The notes under the pieces: model-generated
Databases searched by the model: none
Told to the model about the DNA's origin: nothing
The model's input: only the letters and a program-made list of their open reading frames with translations
Part shown: positions 22,801-26,444 of the stretch, one piece after another
How positions within the stretch are numbered: the first letter of the stretch is position 1
Layout of the letters: every line of letters begins with the position of its first letter
DNA from: Amycolatopsis jiangsuensis
GTDB lineage: Bacteria; Actinomycetota; Actinomycetes; Mycobacteriales; Pseudonocardiaceae
Reading direction: 5' to 3'
NCBI RefSeq assembly: GCF_014204865.1
Contig: NZ_JACHMG010000001.1
Span: 5,544,501 to 5,608,500, forward strand
DNA: 64,000 nt
Made by a program: the position numbers and the translations under genes

Positions 22801-23211
22801 GCTGCCGTGCTGAGTGCGCCCGGCGGCCGCACGCTGCTGCTCGAAGAGCTCACCCGGGTGCCAGACCAAGCCGACCCCGAAGGTTACGCACGGGATCTGG
22901 CCACGGCGACCAGGGCGCTCGCGACGGAAGACTTGCCGGCGGACGTGCTCCGCGCCGCGGTCCGCGGAACGCTGGACGGCTGGCCGGACGCGCCGGACAG
23001 TTTCGGCGAGCGGGTGGAGCAGACCCGCGAGACGCTGTGGACCATGCACAGGCTGAGCGTCGTCGGACTGGGCTGGCTGGACCGGTGGCGGACCGCGGCA
23101 GCCATCCGCCGTTACCGCGAACAGCAACGCGCGGCGTCCGCCCGCAACGCCGCTGCCCTCGCCAGCCTGACCGAGGCGGGCTCCGGCACTGGATCCAGCG
23201 ATGTCCAGTAG
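4864..23211 (+). CDS. Giant multidomain toxin-like protein (6,115 aa), type VII secretion-linked
   Basis: One uninterrupted frame of 18,348 bp; the ATG at 4864 follows GAAGGAGGTGAACCC. Approximate residues: 1-145 WXG100-like helical head with a hydrophobic stretch at 104-140; 280-1220 Gly/Pro/Ser/Asn-rich linker; 1227-1650 module A; 1690-1940 metalloprotease-like domain (H1852-E-L-M-H1856-xxG-xx-E, then a GVMG possible Met-turn); 1963-2386 module B; 2400-2750 second metalloprotease-like domain (H2534-E-L-S-H2538, NEDMAE at 2675-2680); 2750-4240 beta-rich repeated stalk; 4250-4460 coiled coil; 4480-4740 His/Cys domain (H4601, C4646); 5060-5310 glycosyltransferase with D5198-G-D5200; three related repeats at 4743, 5333 and 5700; helical tail to 6115. 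I can find only two Cys in the protein (4646, 5802). No signal peptide is seen; export through the ESX machinery is inferred from the head and from the neighbours. Giant actinobacterial proteins annotated with a lonely-Cys domain may be relatives. The target cell and substrate are unknown. Confidence 0.88.
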   Translation: MSLMVDPSLNWVFYIIAGDAWPQGDEDKARELAAEWDQVAAQIAAADQGFSNLSQRVTSNVGGDVATNFASFANKLSTMGAGYAAQAQQQAAALREYALNVENAKYGILISIAVTAADLIWAMSNPFTAPLIPAIWAAGRTAVMQVERSLMSRLMSLLSRVAREAAQEAAEEAAEEMLAEFIQIAQGNRDGFDWEQIGQNAALGAIGGAFAAGAHSGLGKWGHNVFGAAGVEAATEVVVGLSGAGLFGGDLDSLGWGALNGGLSGAATHGAGRAGQSLHDHLNDGGNGGQGQGPKDPGGNNGTGNIDVTPVDGPDAPPPGARPSPGGNDSGGSSGGSSGGSNSGSGDSGGSNSGGGAPEGGNSGGGTPGGNGSGGNGSGNSNSGGDTPRAPGNSDPAAGSTPGSGPGPTGGSNPTGGSGSSGGSNPTGGSGSSGGSNPANGPTPGAAPAPGAGSNPAGGSNPASGQDSTGGSNPTNGPSSAGGSDPATSPGSANGSDPATGPGSAGGSDPTGGSNQTGADRSGNTNPTGGTSHNSPGDANSSPGGTNSDTGNQGGANSNTGTNESTTNQNATPPATTPSTNGSTNQDTGQGDPAPGNQPPTTNPATNPQPGTTTNAGGNPDPAINGSPGNNANPGSTTNPGSDANPGGNGNPDGNANPSANTNPGGNSDQGGNANPGSNSDTGINPGSGTNPGASANPGSNSGTGSNPGTSTNPGTSTNPGASTDPGTSTDPGSNSGTGINPGSSANPGTSANPPGTSANPPGTSTNPNSGTNPGGSPNPATNPSPGAKGTGHDVAPPPSTSGSVDTGRPAPSPVGPSSSGHDFGGTNEPVSAPPTGNRGGSATPPPATVGDHLSTPPPSSATHQDTGLPGFGGNQSTNPAPTPHPGAEGTPNPATGPASVPNPSPAAGNQPGTQHTPTPSPTPGHDSDHGPSLSPSTGPRPETSPNPAPTPSPNVGQNPSPSPDTDGSPNPRPAPSPSPSPTPGTSSTPNVNSSPNPSANPSGTASPSPTPSQNSTPGPNRPANPGPTPQPKPVPPPTSGSVRGVGSTLSPTPNAGPNPKSNVDGPSPAASISSPTANPQPNVSPTPSPPPSPNSNQSTASNPSPSPTPDSSQNPAPSPNPGPSPATDGKPSPSAKPRSNTETKPSPSRNPNPVAGTKSGPSARPVPPPATSISTDPTPAPKAGSTPSKPPRRNLHTPAAAPKKPAPAPRPTPGPNVGKNPPVTGGKDDFRQHLKNFKYTVVHETGILGDVGNRNAGNQNSVGVVATVAATTSDDLNAIAQKYESGFTGDSGKGRFGLVIGINGNPGSEQAISQQIQQFQNSWDNRFPVAVVGFTWKNPTTDVVDQKSIPYGGIRETIVRNPVTENLTNKIRQNGGDNQVYLHIGDADLHSLDTNNGPLFDAVNDTVRNNPEGAPELISGGYRVRPDDGDLANQAAQLDLDVRQALAGVDSRSVYFPEPNTFVRMDGGKLENDATFGTKNPNTGKFDYGAKEGQGLVDSVLSQRNPGWQYSGHPDAIAKFTSDLAIRTDGSRIASKVGTDPNGITALTQSHANETTWSDQIGHYLANHTDLDPNLAKIAAKAAFHGITPNGPTPNRPGRFGEVSANLSPADVNTLKREMKDHRGDVEKLAALTLSTRQALIDNLQGNHSAATQTPSAAPRNQPNPPSNPQPDNSRNLPGPQDWHGRRDTAPATRFASERFDPATRIAEQFSGNREGLQGGQLAGAITNIRFDVRRFETSPGHWVREYTIPIDLTSHTGSVSPDERAQLVQDAQNHLDDWINQNYQLRGGDQVHIRIDARVADDIRPGDTSWETDSSRPVPVNVHDSTVDSGTPDTNQLNWDVHDSSFGIAHELMHFLGLGEGYRSDDMLFNRDDQPGVMGPDAWHDSRLNQGNLDQLENVSDTANIRDHHLGSEPAQNPASQRENPDDSTPQDDHTPEANPGLHFPSHAPDPNEGTPPVNGGKAEFKQAQQEYNFKVVRETGIIGNVGTRDDDNQDGVGVVATVPATTKDDLQTIAEKYAGGFTGNSSDGRFALVIGLNGTPGSERAISQQIQQFQSNWDNRFPVAVVGFTWKNPTTDVVDQKTIPYATIRETIARNPVTADLIGQIRESGGDQDVYLHTGDADVHSLNTPSGPLFDAVNSVVTGSEDGAPELISGGYQVRPDDGANASRAAQLDLNVRRAMAEVDPRSVYFPEPNTFVRMKRDQLENDVTFGYRKPGSSRFRYNAEEGQGLVDSVLAQRKAEWTGLDPRGVAKFDPNVAIQTDGTRIAAKVGTDPNGITALDQSHAKDTKWADQIGRYLSNHTQLTADQVNLVQLAKKAAFSGIEPGKPMPPRPEKFSDVLANLSPGDRSSLVAGMRQNMEDGKRLADLIVATRQALTDTLGNNPAPSLHTPAAAPPKPDSDHPTDSETGIDFDSHRGLEAVRESNPKASALTLKAVRQREFTADERAGAEDALKHYAPIIGAQRQSSSRADIEQEVQHIGAVSLGIENGRMSPAMAGEYIGSHKTVNIYALAGLDRDFGGGRREVEGMVTHELSHGLLKYALDDYTKHVGVWNEDNTPKRRPDAEPPSDPNARSDFADFTAAIKSHLLVPQNLAENSPRRAEFVTRLESAHPDVFAKQGDELSRNRAARIAKTLRGEHLGAFNEHTGYWTSDGFPAFDGERPMSRYGSTNPNEDMAETAKFYFLDPDRLRAEAPQRAAFFDQLVADWKPQQDDTVLVADEETSTEEEPDTRPLTQRLPEFARNGKALGSIVPADVRGAKDVGNAIENVLRGFSAPQQNPPKAEGIDAITESLSGPEFESFLGSGRKSMVRVGEKWYEVHVTAEPDFASVGSDRITKLPQPTIGDVKNEAKTTHASPHTDTTANVIGTSYFGMFPAGPYASLGGSAQLASPSAEHTGTTTGTEQRVIRSAGDTQRADVPVTYRITVRNETGGLSGSTVDGRVGLVLSTDLSNLKQEPTAGPGDPKPDWAGQIEFLAPEVVDLDENALFDQVSKNLHPSVTKFGAPGRTTLREFLSRGGVRSVLGTAMQGGPVVSNDLLSPHGSHRDAVQLQARPTNVELLGVIPGEGELRFNDSSLSGGSTTVSSKYGGDVNATFGGGSSMPGAVSGVAGVTGNFSRKINQQSTSGTSFTNKSTVNAKGDIGLYKVTVDLDVTTSTGEKTTVQATSYTRMGLPEAKAQGLPVPKDTAPKFKDVGTRYEPPYLAAAAAAGNVRAGSFAPATQVQPQIESALRDLPGFEKFLPRWDKFQSDQQDSGRDVAERFANLRKIASTFSVASLRGRMDSLLTQGVSTQLKRRGLFTDEYINVTVKAKTGPGRHLGQSDGRSVKNSNEVSPSLTSATTTERGWSLGVEGRVVIPAASAVAKVGISPTVSPLQYSDNRTWKNSGGPTVTTTTVNGGSPDSQVFEHDVEFEVEITSYTRNRPWVRRLTPGSPFRVTPKVSTVAETGHPALPKISGKVDLWVNDGTALKKDPGEFTSGKPGVVAMSPKDTPSIDDVLTQQQSQPSPNFLHVDAFANTEALRDEGLRQLQRAAGGDAVLGLSGSEARARVDRLFSPENLRGLVPKLLKQGGTAGGFRYERRMADRVGGLGMGMSLSNPKLVSVSETGGGERTYSGGSKASYEASRKQALEANAQLALTVRPSAGDAHGQGQTAGTAKWSPWQRTSGSSNEMTASVDHTTRAPAGSRTVLVQYDANVRLVAESRQEGLVNGPISRAGADVQLPGSVFVSMTEDDARTEGLLPPVEPRNPAPGTLSTPAMVGGKSHSLGAAVLEDAPNLSGLVQEARQQLGKLGGKLLPKSVLDDSMNNLQRTLETASPEAVTSLVDSALDGGVSLVAQDQGVLWTDNYQLLLKAKIVDTQFVDVQNDGSEVDHVVNSSRTDKKNSGHGSSYTGQVRGAGRGLFQDSQPKLNGYDGAYLGASGTRAKSDQTVENKTTTTAVTASSSGPSARYRHQIQFELVVARDGHTYPVASQEATVTSRSSADDQKISGDERYHTKLYGSRTTELGADQSSEDALRSWQQAGFGPLPDSSMVEGVRGAADVRAAALRALRLAGAGSGLTGPGTGSHNTLSSSITNETLQANLPDMVDKPFVLPELHSSAVTGSGHGSVKVYARVVKPDLTGLSDSVKLERSRQSGSTFTGEAKTTLSGEQQGNLGAGGITDPDRNMHSWGGLDVRNPVARVDPTSSTNPAQRSVVGKDKGRTGLVGFDVEYRVVATVGGKTAAVEVRVPQSSRTRMNGSDLEQALGEPLPESLTSAQDAVKKAAEDWRSAEEELEKAQQDFDDAWLAENDNVHDATGGARGLNVAVDDNDPVRHLRQALDAAQNEAREAGQALRAGNAEINRLNDLDEQLLSLALSEEPGSVAQNDLVADAWHAQQQAQQVRDGQPDLVRQRQAAQDRAAEILNVLDEYRNKHSDHSARQDDANDRIRAAREKADEALRTWWQAKSEVDTQIGAHTWPQPSTDTPRDGVVTEEHREGTVEASDAANVSTVSGWDTDTGSPYDFGVSEIQTHTVTDRSGKVRAVSFLPASEQTGDIERDWVTDNSGQISTLPEGATPQKFDPLLRQARATGATPELSGRRFGEWADESAAPWDEDSFFVFAHGRPESVKLTLLGGRTVRVSGDAFARIVANSALFAQTHSSVTLIACSAGQTDGPGGLAHDFQRTLSELGGPATVHAPTKPALFGRDSSALGKAIGATQSFTTVTEGGHFRTFGGNPGDEAIVGLVREMEHGELAPEPAAGPIPLSDRYGTLALASTVESQLADEVSRTGVLRLTEVRDLVSRHERPDVIWSAALTRLAARPDVAVHTVVEAGRDPEIGKWTRAELPPMARGLYTVTGKGTWTGTELSRPVRLNPAWSTGPARAGAFPGRPDARYYAETLVEHHLDRSPLPPVAIPAELAEQFKADVATHLGALPGEVRPELDHLVSSESLSAGSTVEAGPDYVLAEENTYSSASDLVSDLRETEVNGPAPAPLLGPDLFGLYRAPEPPDFLRGHDLSRLTAGQSLSFLDLLDLTKGYQLSREHLDPAHLHDNREWTLEKERADDKLAEWAPGTVEPLAKTTATPLLMHAIWLGGPLRNTGTMQTFRRNFGDAADRLGEGIVAVLWTDVPRWQTELALTTAAPEDGPDPLHEVRDLVYWAAEHNIQLVDVAEVFTGEHPMLTQEFYLSEVAKQTGPGFAAASDILRLELMYRFGGLYTDGDNVVHGLGDVVRAAESDAGYAVHRVGGNIANSAFTMSKGHPFAKAYLDQLRENYGQTQANLLPREVDALGQGFFSTPLGRVHRQSVMYRSGPVALTETARRIGLSSAQELPGMAEIRMNSDHSWLLPPQGDPPPLSDRFETLELTQHVVQTLVRGLYNRDGDLHLTAVEPAVRRHADPDLVWQAALSYLASDPELAALVRTVTDRSSYTGEVHDVPLPPAARALLNIDDSRVHHHLGEVQRAATLRPVDSVLVADSPDPLENGTARLTESLRAADARGGALPPIEVTGTGPDGRARAATTARELAGHLARELGADVLDRVPVKLRVSDGDGRVRTSFRPAGEPAVEITSGSPDPVVFQGLDDVPTPAVPRPWSQDGRIVGMHYSASEVDAVSEEPTVLGDVELSAVARDRVTADFRGPLPLTSDPVSTRAFTDELRASGTDLPVDAVNVQSIGSEHPSADYLISGGEQALELDRRMVEELVRAASHTWWFRPQPPAGPVRVTDRAGTVKLLGSVLTRLRRGGSTLDLTSVALDVHRHERPDLVWTAVLELAALSPTLVHDVRHVIDRRLDASTGRWQVVDLPSSARKLFAVTDKGIWRAGAVCRPARLGVGPVVPPQSPGRRPLGDEQSEATLARWMAESIVERVGDGLPAPVLTLTGSTELQDRLVARIQAELDVLNAATPIAAAELVALSTAGPAAATVSFPETPLAPRLSPAETAAAAGLSEHYALLHLHGVPDTLLGKDNPDATTVLLDLVAATRDGADVARIADAMEVLDRHGALAAVLSAPGGRTLLLEELTRVPDQADPEGYARDLATATRALATEDLPADVLRAAVRGTLDGWPDAPDSFGERVEQTRETLWTMHRLSVVGLGWLDRWRTAAAIRRYREQQRAASARNAAALASLTEAGSGTGSSDVQ
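5701..8523 (+). repeat. Low-complexity Gly/Ser/Asn to Pro/Ser/Thr linker coding region of the giant protein
   Basis: About 940 codons encode degenerate short motifs: first GGNSGGG-like, then NPxGGS and NPGSxxNPG, then PxPSPxP. The composition shifts from Gly-rich to Pro-rich along its length. No folded domain is expected; it is likely an extended spacer between the secretion head and the first enzyme-like module. It is also a likely place for length variation between strains. Confidence 0.9.
8542..9813 (+). repeat. Module A of the giant protein (first copy of a 424-residue domain)
   Basis: Residues 1227-1650. It shares long near-identical stretches with 10750-12021, for example SQQIQQFQ, SWDNRFPVAVVGFTWKNPTT, YFPEPNTFVRM and TDPNGITAL. 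A conserved YLHIGDADLHSL segment carries a D1387-A-D1389 motif, which could be a GT-A type DxD metal site; this is an inference. Family unknown to me. Confidence 0.85.
9931..10683 (+). other. Domain: metzincin-like zinc metalloprotease within the giant protein
   Basis: The motif HELMHFLGLGE at residues 1852-1862 fits HExxHxxGxx(E) zinc-protease spacing, with Glu where metzincins usually have His or Asp. About 27 residues later a GVMGPDAW segment could be the Met-turn. Domain limits (about 1690-1940) are estimated from where modules A and B end and begin. Confidence 0.7.
10750..12021 (+). repeat. Module B of the giant protein (second copy of the 424-residue domain)
   Basis: Residues 1963-2386, co-linear with module A across its length. 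The DxD-like motif is kept as HTGDADVHSL (D2123, D2125). The DNA copies have diverged at synonymous sites, so the duplication is not recent. Confidence 0.85.
12061..13113 (+). other. Domain: gluzincin/lethal-factor-like zinc metalloprotease within the giant protein
   Basis: The motif VTHELSHGLLKYA gives H2534-E-L-S-H2538; about 140 residues downstream NEDMAETAKFYF supplies Glu at 2676 and 2680. An HExxH followed by a distant E-x-x-A-E helix is the arrangement of anthrax lethal-factor-like (ATLF) and Pro-Pro endopeptidase domains. It differs in sequence from the first metalloprotease-like domain. Confidence 0.7.
18301..19083 (+). other. Domain: C80-like His/Cys autoprocessing protease candidate within the giant protein
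   Basis: FFVFAHGRP (H4601) and VTLIACSAG (C4646) are 45 residues apart, each at the end of a hydrophobic strand. Clan CD peptidases use this layout, and in the clostridial toxin TcdB the catalytic His653 and Cys698 are also 45 apart. No third catalytic residue can be assigned by eye. Confidence 0.6.
19090..19638 (+). repeat. Giant-protein C-terminal repeat, copy 1
   Basis: Residues about 4743-4925. Signature: PLSDRYGT, LTEVRDLVSRHERPDVIWSA, LPPMARGLYTVTGKGTW, then an amphipathic helix region ending in a LPPVAIP-type segment. It lies between the His/Cys domain and the glycosyltransferase. Function unknown. Confidence 0.75.
20041..20793 (+). other. Domain: DxD glycosyltransferase (TcdA/TcdB-like sugar-binding region) within the giant protein
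   Basis: LLMHAIWLGGP (from about residue 5065) is the opening strand of this family. FAAASDILRLELMYRFGG followed by LYTDGDNVV gives the conserved ASDxxR helix and the DxD metal site (D5198, D5200). This matches Gly_transf_sug / clostridial-toxin glycosyltransferase architecture. The natural acceptor cannot be told from sequence. Confidence 0.82.
20860..21453 (+). repeat. Giant-protein C-terminal repeat, copy 2
   Basis: Residues about 5333-5530, directly after the glycosyltransferase. It aligns with copy 1 through PLSDRFETLEL, LTAVEPAVRRHADPDLVWQA, LPPAARALLNI and a following LPPIEVTG segment. Confidence 0.75.
21961..22503 (+). repeat. Giant-protein C-terminal repeat, copy 3
   Basis: Residues about 5700-5880. 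It aligns through VTDRAGTVKLL, LTSVALDVHRHERPDLVWTA, LPSSARKLFAVTDKGIW and a following APVLTLTG segment. It contains the second of the two cysteines I find in the protein (C5802). Confidence 0.75.
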
Positions 23212-23357
23212 CCGGCCGCCGAAGGGTTCCGGTCGGGCACGGTCGCAGACGGCGCCGCGACCGGCACAGTTCGATAGGTTCGACCTAAGGACCTGTCTCC
23301 ACCCCCGACGACAGCAGCTTTGTGCGCACGCGAGCACTGAGTGGAGAGGTGCCGACG

Positions 23358-23903
23358 ATGACCGATGACCAGTGGGTGCTGCTCGTCGACCCGGAGTGGC
23401 GGCCGGCCTCGGCGCAGGACGGCGACGAGGTGCCGAGCCCGCCTTCGCAGGCGGTTGTCGGTGGCTGGCTGGTCCGCGCGGACGGATCCGTCAGCCGGTT
23501 CGAGCCCAACCCGTCCTACGACCCGGCCACGGGGAACTCGCCGACCGATCCACTCGACGCGGTTCTTCGGCTGACTGCCCGCGGTGAAGCTGACTTCGCC
23601 CAACTCGGCGCCGTGTTTCGTGAATCGGCCTTCGCGGTGGCAGTGGACGCCGACCAGACCCCCATGGTCGCCCCGTCGCCGGACAACATCCCGTGCCTGC
23701 TCGTCACCACGGCCCCGGCCCACCGCCGCCGGGTCCGTGCCGCGGGCTGGCGCCCGGTGTCGCCGTCCGAGCTGCTTCACCTTCTCGACCAGCAGGAGGA
23801 CGTCGACCTGCTCCTGAACCCGGGAGCCCCCGGTTGCCTGCGGCTTCTGGCCGACAGTGTTCGCGAGATCACTGTCGCTCCTGATGGTTCGGGGAACAAT
23901 TAA
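23358..23903 (+). CDS. SseB-like type VII secretion system-associated protein
   Basis: This 181-residue soluble protein starts at the ATG at 23358 after GTGGAGAGGT. The N-terminal part (WVLLVDPEWRPA, VVGGWLVRADGSVSRFEPNPSY) and the C-terminal part (VAVDADQTPMVAPSPDNIPCLLVTTAPAHR, VDLLLNPGAPGCLRLLAD) match the SseB-like proteins found next to ESX loci. It follows the giant gene by 146 bp on the same strand. It is the only candidate for a dedicated partner (chaperone, adaptor or immunity protein) on the 3' side of the giant gene; which of these it is cannot be decided from sequence. Confidence 0.7.
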   Translation: MTDDQWVLLVDPEWRPASAQDGDEVPSPPSQAVVGGWLVRADGSVSRFEPNPSYDPATGNSPTDPLDAVLRLTARGEADFAQLGAVFRESAFAVAVDADQTPMVAPSPDNIPCLLVTTAPAHRRRVRAAGWRPVSPSELLHLLDQQEDVDLLLNPGAPGCLRLLADSVREITVAPDGSGNN

Positions 23904-23985
23904 CTTGAGCCGTCAGTTGTCAACTTCGTAAGGCGCGATGGCCGGCGGGAAACCGGCCGCAGCCGTCCCGACGAAGGAGCCAGAC

Positions 23986-24405
23986 ATGCTGATCCGTACC
24001 GACCCGTTCACCCAGTTCGACCGCCTGACCCAGCAGTTCTTCGGCAGCCAGGGCAGCGCCTCGCGCACCATCCCGATGGACGCCTACCGTGCCGGTGACG
24101 AGTACGTCGTGCAGTTCGACGTGCCCGGCGTGGCGCGGGACTCGATCGACGTGAGCGTCGAGCGCAACGTGCTGACCGTCCGTGCCGAGCACACCGCGAG
24201 CCCGGCGGACGACGTGCAGGTCCAGGTGTCCGAGCGCCCGCGTGGCAAGGTCACGCGCCAGCTGTTCCTCGGCGACACGCTCGACACGACTCGCGTCGCC
24301 GCCGACTACGTGGATGGCGTGCTGACCCTGCGCATTCCGGTCGCCGAGAAGGCGCAGCCCCGGAAGATCGCCGTGGGTGGCGTCCAACAGGAACTCGGCG
24401 CCTGA
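23986..24405 (+). CDS. Small heat-shock protein, Hsp20/alpha-crystallin family
   Basis: This 139-residue protein starts at the ATG at 23986 following GAAGGAGCC. It has an N-terminal arm (MLIRTDPFTQFDRLTQQFFG), an alpha-crystallin core beginning IPMDAYRAGDEYVVQFDVPGV and ending in VDGVLTLRIPVAE, and a short C-terminal tail. It acts as an ATP-independent holdase in the cytosol. Upstream at 23904 lies CTTGAG, half of a HAIR-type HspR box, with only a poor second half (TCAACTT), so HspR control is possible but weakly supported. Confidence 0.9.
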   Translation: MLIRTDPFTQFDRLTQQFFGSQGSASRTIPMDAYRAGDEYVVQFDVPGVARDSIDVSVERNVLTVRAEHTASPADDVQVQVSERPRGKVTRQLFLGDTLDTTRVAADYVDGVLTLRIPVAEKAQPRKIAVGGVQQELGA

Positions 24406-24428
24406 CACCCCGCGGTGTCACAGAGTTG

Positions 24429-24487
24429 TCCCCAGGTGTCTTCAGGTTGTCCACAGGGCGTGTGGACAACCTGAAGACACCTGGGGA
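24429..24487. terminator. Long perfect hairpin, probable bidirectional terminator containing DnaA-box-like sequences
   Basis: A 27-bp perfect inverted repeat (left arm 24429-24455, right arm 24461-24487) with a 5-nt loop lies 24 bp after the hsp20 stop and 42 bp from the 3' end of the leftward methyltransferase remnant. It has no T-run. The loop-proximal part of each arm is TTGTCCACA, the actinobacterial DnaA-box consensus, in convergent orientation. Confidence 0.7.
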
Positions 24488-24528
24488 TGAGCTCGCTCAG
24501 ACGCAGGTCAGCGCCTGGGGACAACCGA

Positions 24529-25122
24529 TCAGGGTTTGCGGCCGATCCCGCCGGCAATGATGCGGTGGGCGACCGTCAGGGGCTTGAGCCGGGGGCCGTC
24601 CGGCCACCAGTGCACAAGCTCGGTCAGGCCCGGCTCGATCAGCTCGAGGCCGCCGAACAGCTCGGTGATCTCGCCGCGGGTACGCCAGGTCGCACCGCCC
24701 AGCGAGCCGCGTGCGACGGCGTCTTCCAACTCGCGCAGCACCGCGGTGTCGTCCGACTCGGGGTCGAGCAGGTGGGAGATGACCACGTAGGAGGCGGTAA
24801 CGACAACTACGAGATCGACCGCACCAGATCGCGCAGCGGCTCCGGCCGGAGTCGAAGGTCGTCTACGTGGACAACGACCCGGTGGTCACCGCGCACGGTC
24901 GGGCGCTGCTGGAGACCGACGAGCAGACACGCTACGTCGAAGGCGACATCTTCGACCCGCGCAGCATCCTGAACAACGAAGTGGTGCGCGCGCACCTGGA
25001 CTGGTCGCGGCCCATCGCGCGCAGGTCGCGACGCTGCATCACCACAAGGGCGAACGGCACGAGTCGGCCAAGGTCATGCGCGAGTACATCGACTCGCTGC
25101 CGAGCGGGCCCAACAGGTAGTC
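24529..25122. pseudogene. Broken S-adenosyl methyltransferase (DUF574/PF04672-like), 3' part inverted
   Basis: Pieces of one gene are scrambled. On the plus strand, GGGNDNYEIDR (24790-24822) is followed in another frame by HQIAQRLRPESKVVYVDNDPVV (from 24822), then, after a further frameshift near 25016, by VATLHHHKGERHESAKVMREY up to DSLPSG (about 25110). The expected continuation, YVVISHLLDPE onward to the C-terminus, is on the minus strand at about 24792-24529. Some 60 residues between the GGxDN motif and HQIAQ are missing. The gene cannot make a functional enzyme. Confidence 0.75.
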
Positions 25123-25210
25123 ACAAACTCACGCCACGCTGGCCCGCTTCGGGTCCACGCCGACCGGAGTGTTCGGATCGATCGCTGTCTCGGTAACCGG
25201 TCCGCGCTGG

Positions 25211-26356
25211 TCAGCCGCCGGAATGCATGTCCTCGGCCTCGGGAACACAGTCGTCGTCCGGATCGTCGAGCCAGCCGTGCGGCAGCGTCACCTTGCCCGG
25301 GGAGCCCTGGCGTCCGCGCGGACCGGTCGCGGCATCCGGGAACGGAGCGTCGTGGTCCAGCTGGGCGATCAGGTCGTCGAGCTGCTGCATGCTCGAGAGC
25401 ATGGCGAACCCGCGCCGGAGTTCGGAACCGACCGGGAAGCCCATCAGATACCAGGCCATGTGCTTGCGGATGTCACGCATGGCCTTGTCGTGGCCGTCGT
25501 GCTCGACCAGCAGCTCGGTGTGCCTGCGCAGGACTTTCGCCACTTCGCCGAGGTTCGGTGGGGTCGGGATCGCGGTGCCCTTGAAGGCGGCTTCCAGCTC
25601 GCCGAACAGCCATGGCCTGCCGAGGCAGCCGCGGCCGACGACCACGCCGTCGCACCCGGTCTCGTCCACCATCCGCAAGGCGTCGGCGGCACTGAAGATG
25701 TCGCCGTTGCCCAGTACCGGGATGCTGGTCACGGCCTCCTTGAGGGCGGCGATCGTGGTCCAGTCGGCCTGGCCGGAATAGCGCTGAGCGGCGGTGCGCG
25801 CGTGCAGGCTGACCGCCGCGGCGCCCTCGGCCTCGGCGATCCGGCCGGCGTCGAGGAACGTGTGGTGGTCGTCGTCGATGCCGACCCGGAACTTCACGGT
25901 GAACGGAACGCCCGCCTCGCCCGCCGCTTTCGCCGACTCGCGGACGATGTCCGCGAACAGCCGCCGCTTGAACGGCAAGGCCGCGCCGCCGCCTTTCCGC
26001 GTCACCTTCGCCACCGGACACCCGAAGTTCGAGTCGATGTGGTCGGCGAGCCCTTCCCCGGTGATGATCTTGACCGCCTCGCGCATGGTCTTCGGATCGA
26101 CGCCGTAGAGCTGCATGGACCGGGGCTTCTCGTGCTCGCCGAAGGTCATCATGTGCATCGTCCCGGGATGCCGTTCGACGACGGCGCGCGCGGTGATCAT
26201 CTCGCACACGTAGATGCCGGCGCCGTACTCCTGGCACAACTGCCGGAACGCGACGTTGGTGATCCCCGCCATCGGCGCGAGCACGACCGGCGGATCGACC
26301 TGGTAGGGCCCGATCTCCAGGGTGGACTTGCTCAGCGTGGCGGTCACGTCCTCCAT
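25211..26356 (-). CDS. dusB: tRNA-dihydrouridine synthase B
   Basis: A 381-residue FMN TIM-barrel enzyme that reduces uridines in the tRNA D-loop using NADPH. Visible signatures are LAPMAGITNVAFRQL (residues 26-40), MQLYGVDP, DSNFGCPVAKVTRKGGGAAL with the catalytic Cys113, VKFRVGIDD, LHARTAAQRYSGQADW, and the FMN phosphate loop GNGDIFSAADA ... VGRGCLGRPWLF. The length is normal for actinobacterial DusB, with an acidic C-terminal tail. It is a single gene, divergent from the DUF4143 ATPase. Confidence 0.95.
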   Translation of the reverse strand: MEDVTATLSKSTLEIGPYQVDPPVVLAPMAGITNVAFRQLCQEYGAGIYVCEMITARAVVERHPGTMHMMTFGEHEKPRSMQLYGVDPKTMREAVKIITGEGLADHIDSNFGCPVAKVTRKGGGAALPFKRRLFADIVRESAKAAGEAGVPFTVKFRVGIDDDHHTFLDAGRIAEAEGAAAVSLHARTAAQRYSGQADWTTIAALKEAVTSIPVLGNGDIFSAADALRMVDETGCDGVVVGRGCLGRPWLFGELEAAFKGTAIPTPPNLGEVAKVLRRHTELLVEHDGHDKAMRDIRKHMAWYLMGFPVGSELRRGFAMLSSMQQLDDLIAQLDHDAPFPDAATGPRGRQGSPGKVTLPHGWLDDPDDDCVPEAEDMHSGG

Positions 26357-26444
26357 TGTCGCCTGTGGTGTCGGTCACCCGCTATCGGGCCGCCACCCCG
26401 GCCTTCCGGCCGCGTCCTTCGTTCCGAACGGCGCGGCCACGTCC

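Noticed and set aside
23904..23930. HAIR element (HspR operator) upstream of the small heat-shock gene
   Set aside because: Only the CTTGAG half is good; the partner half is TCAACTT with wrong spacing, so it is mentioned in the gene entry but not called as a site.
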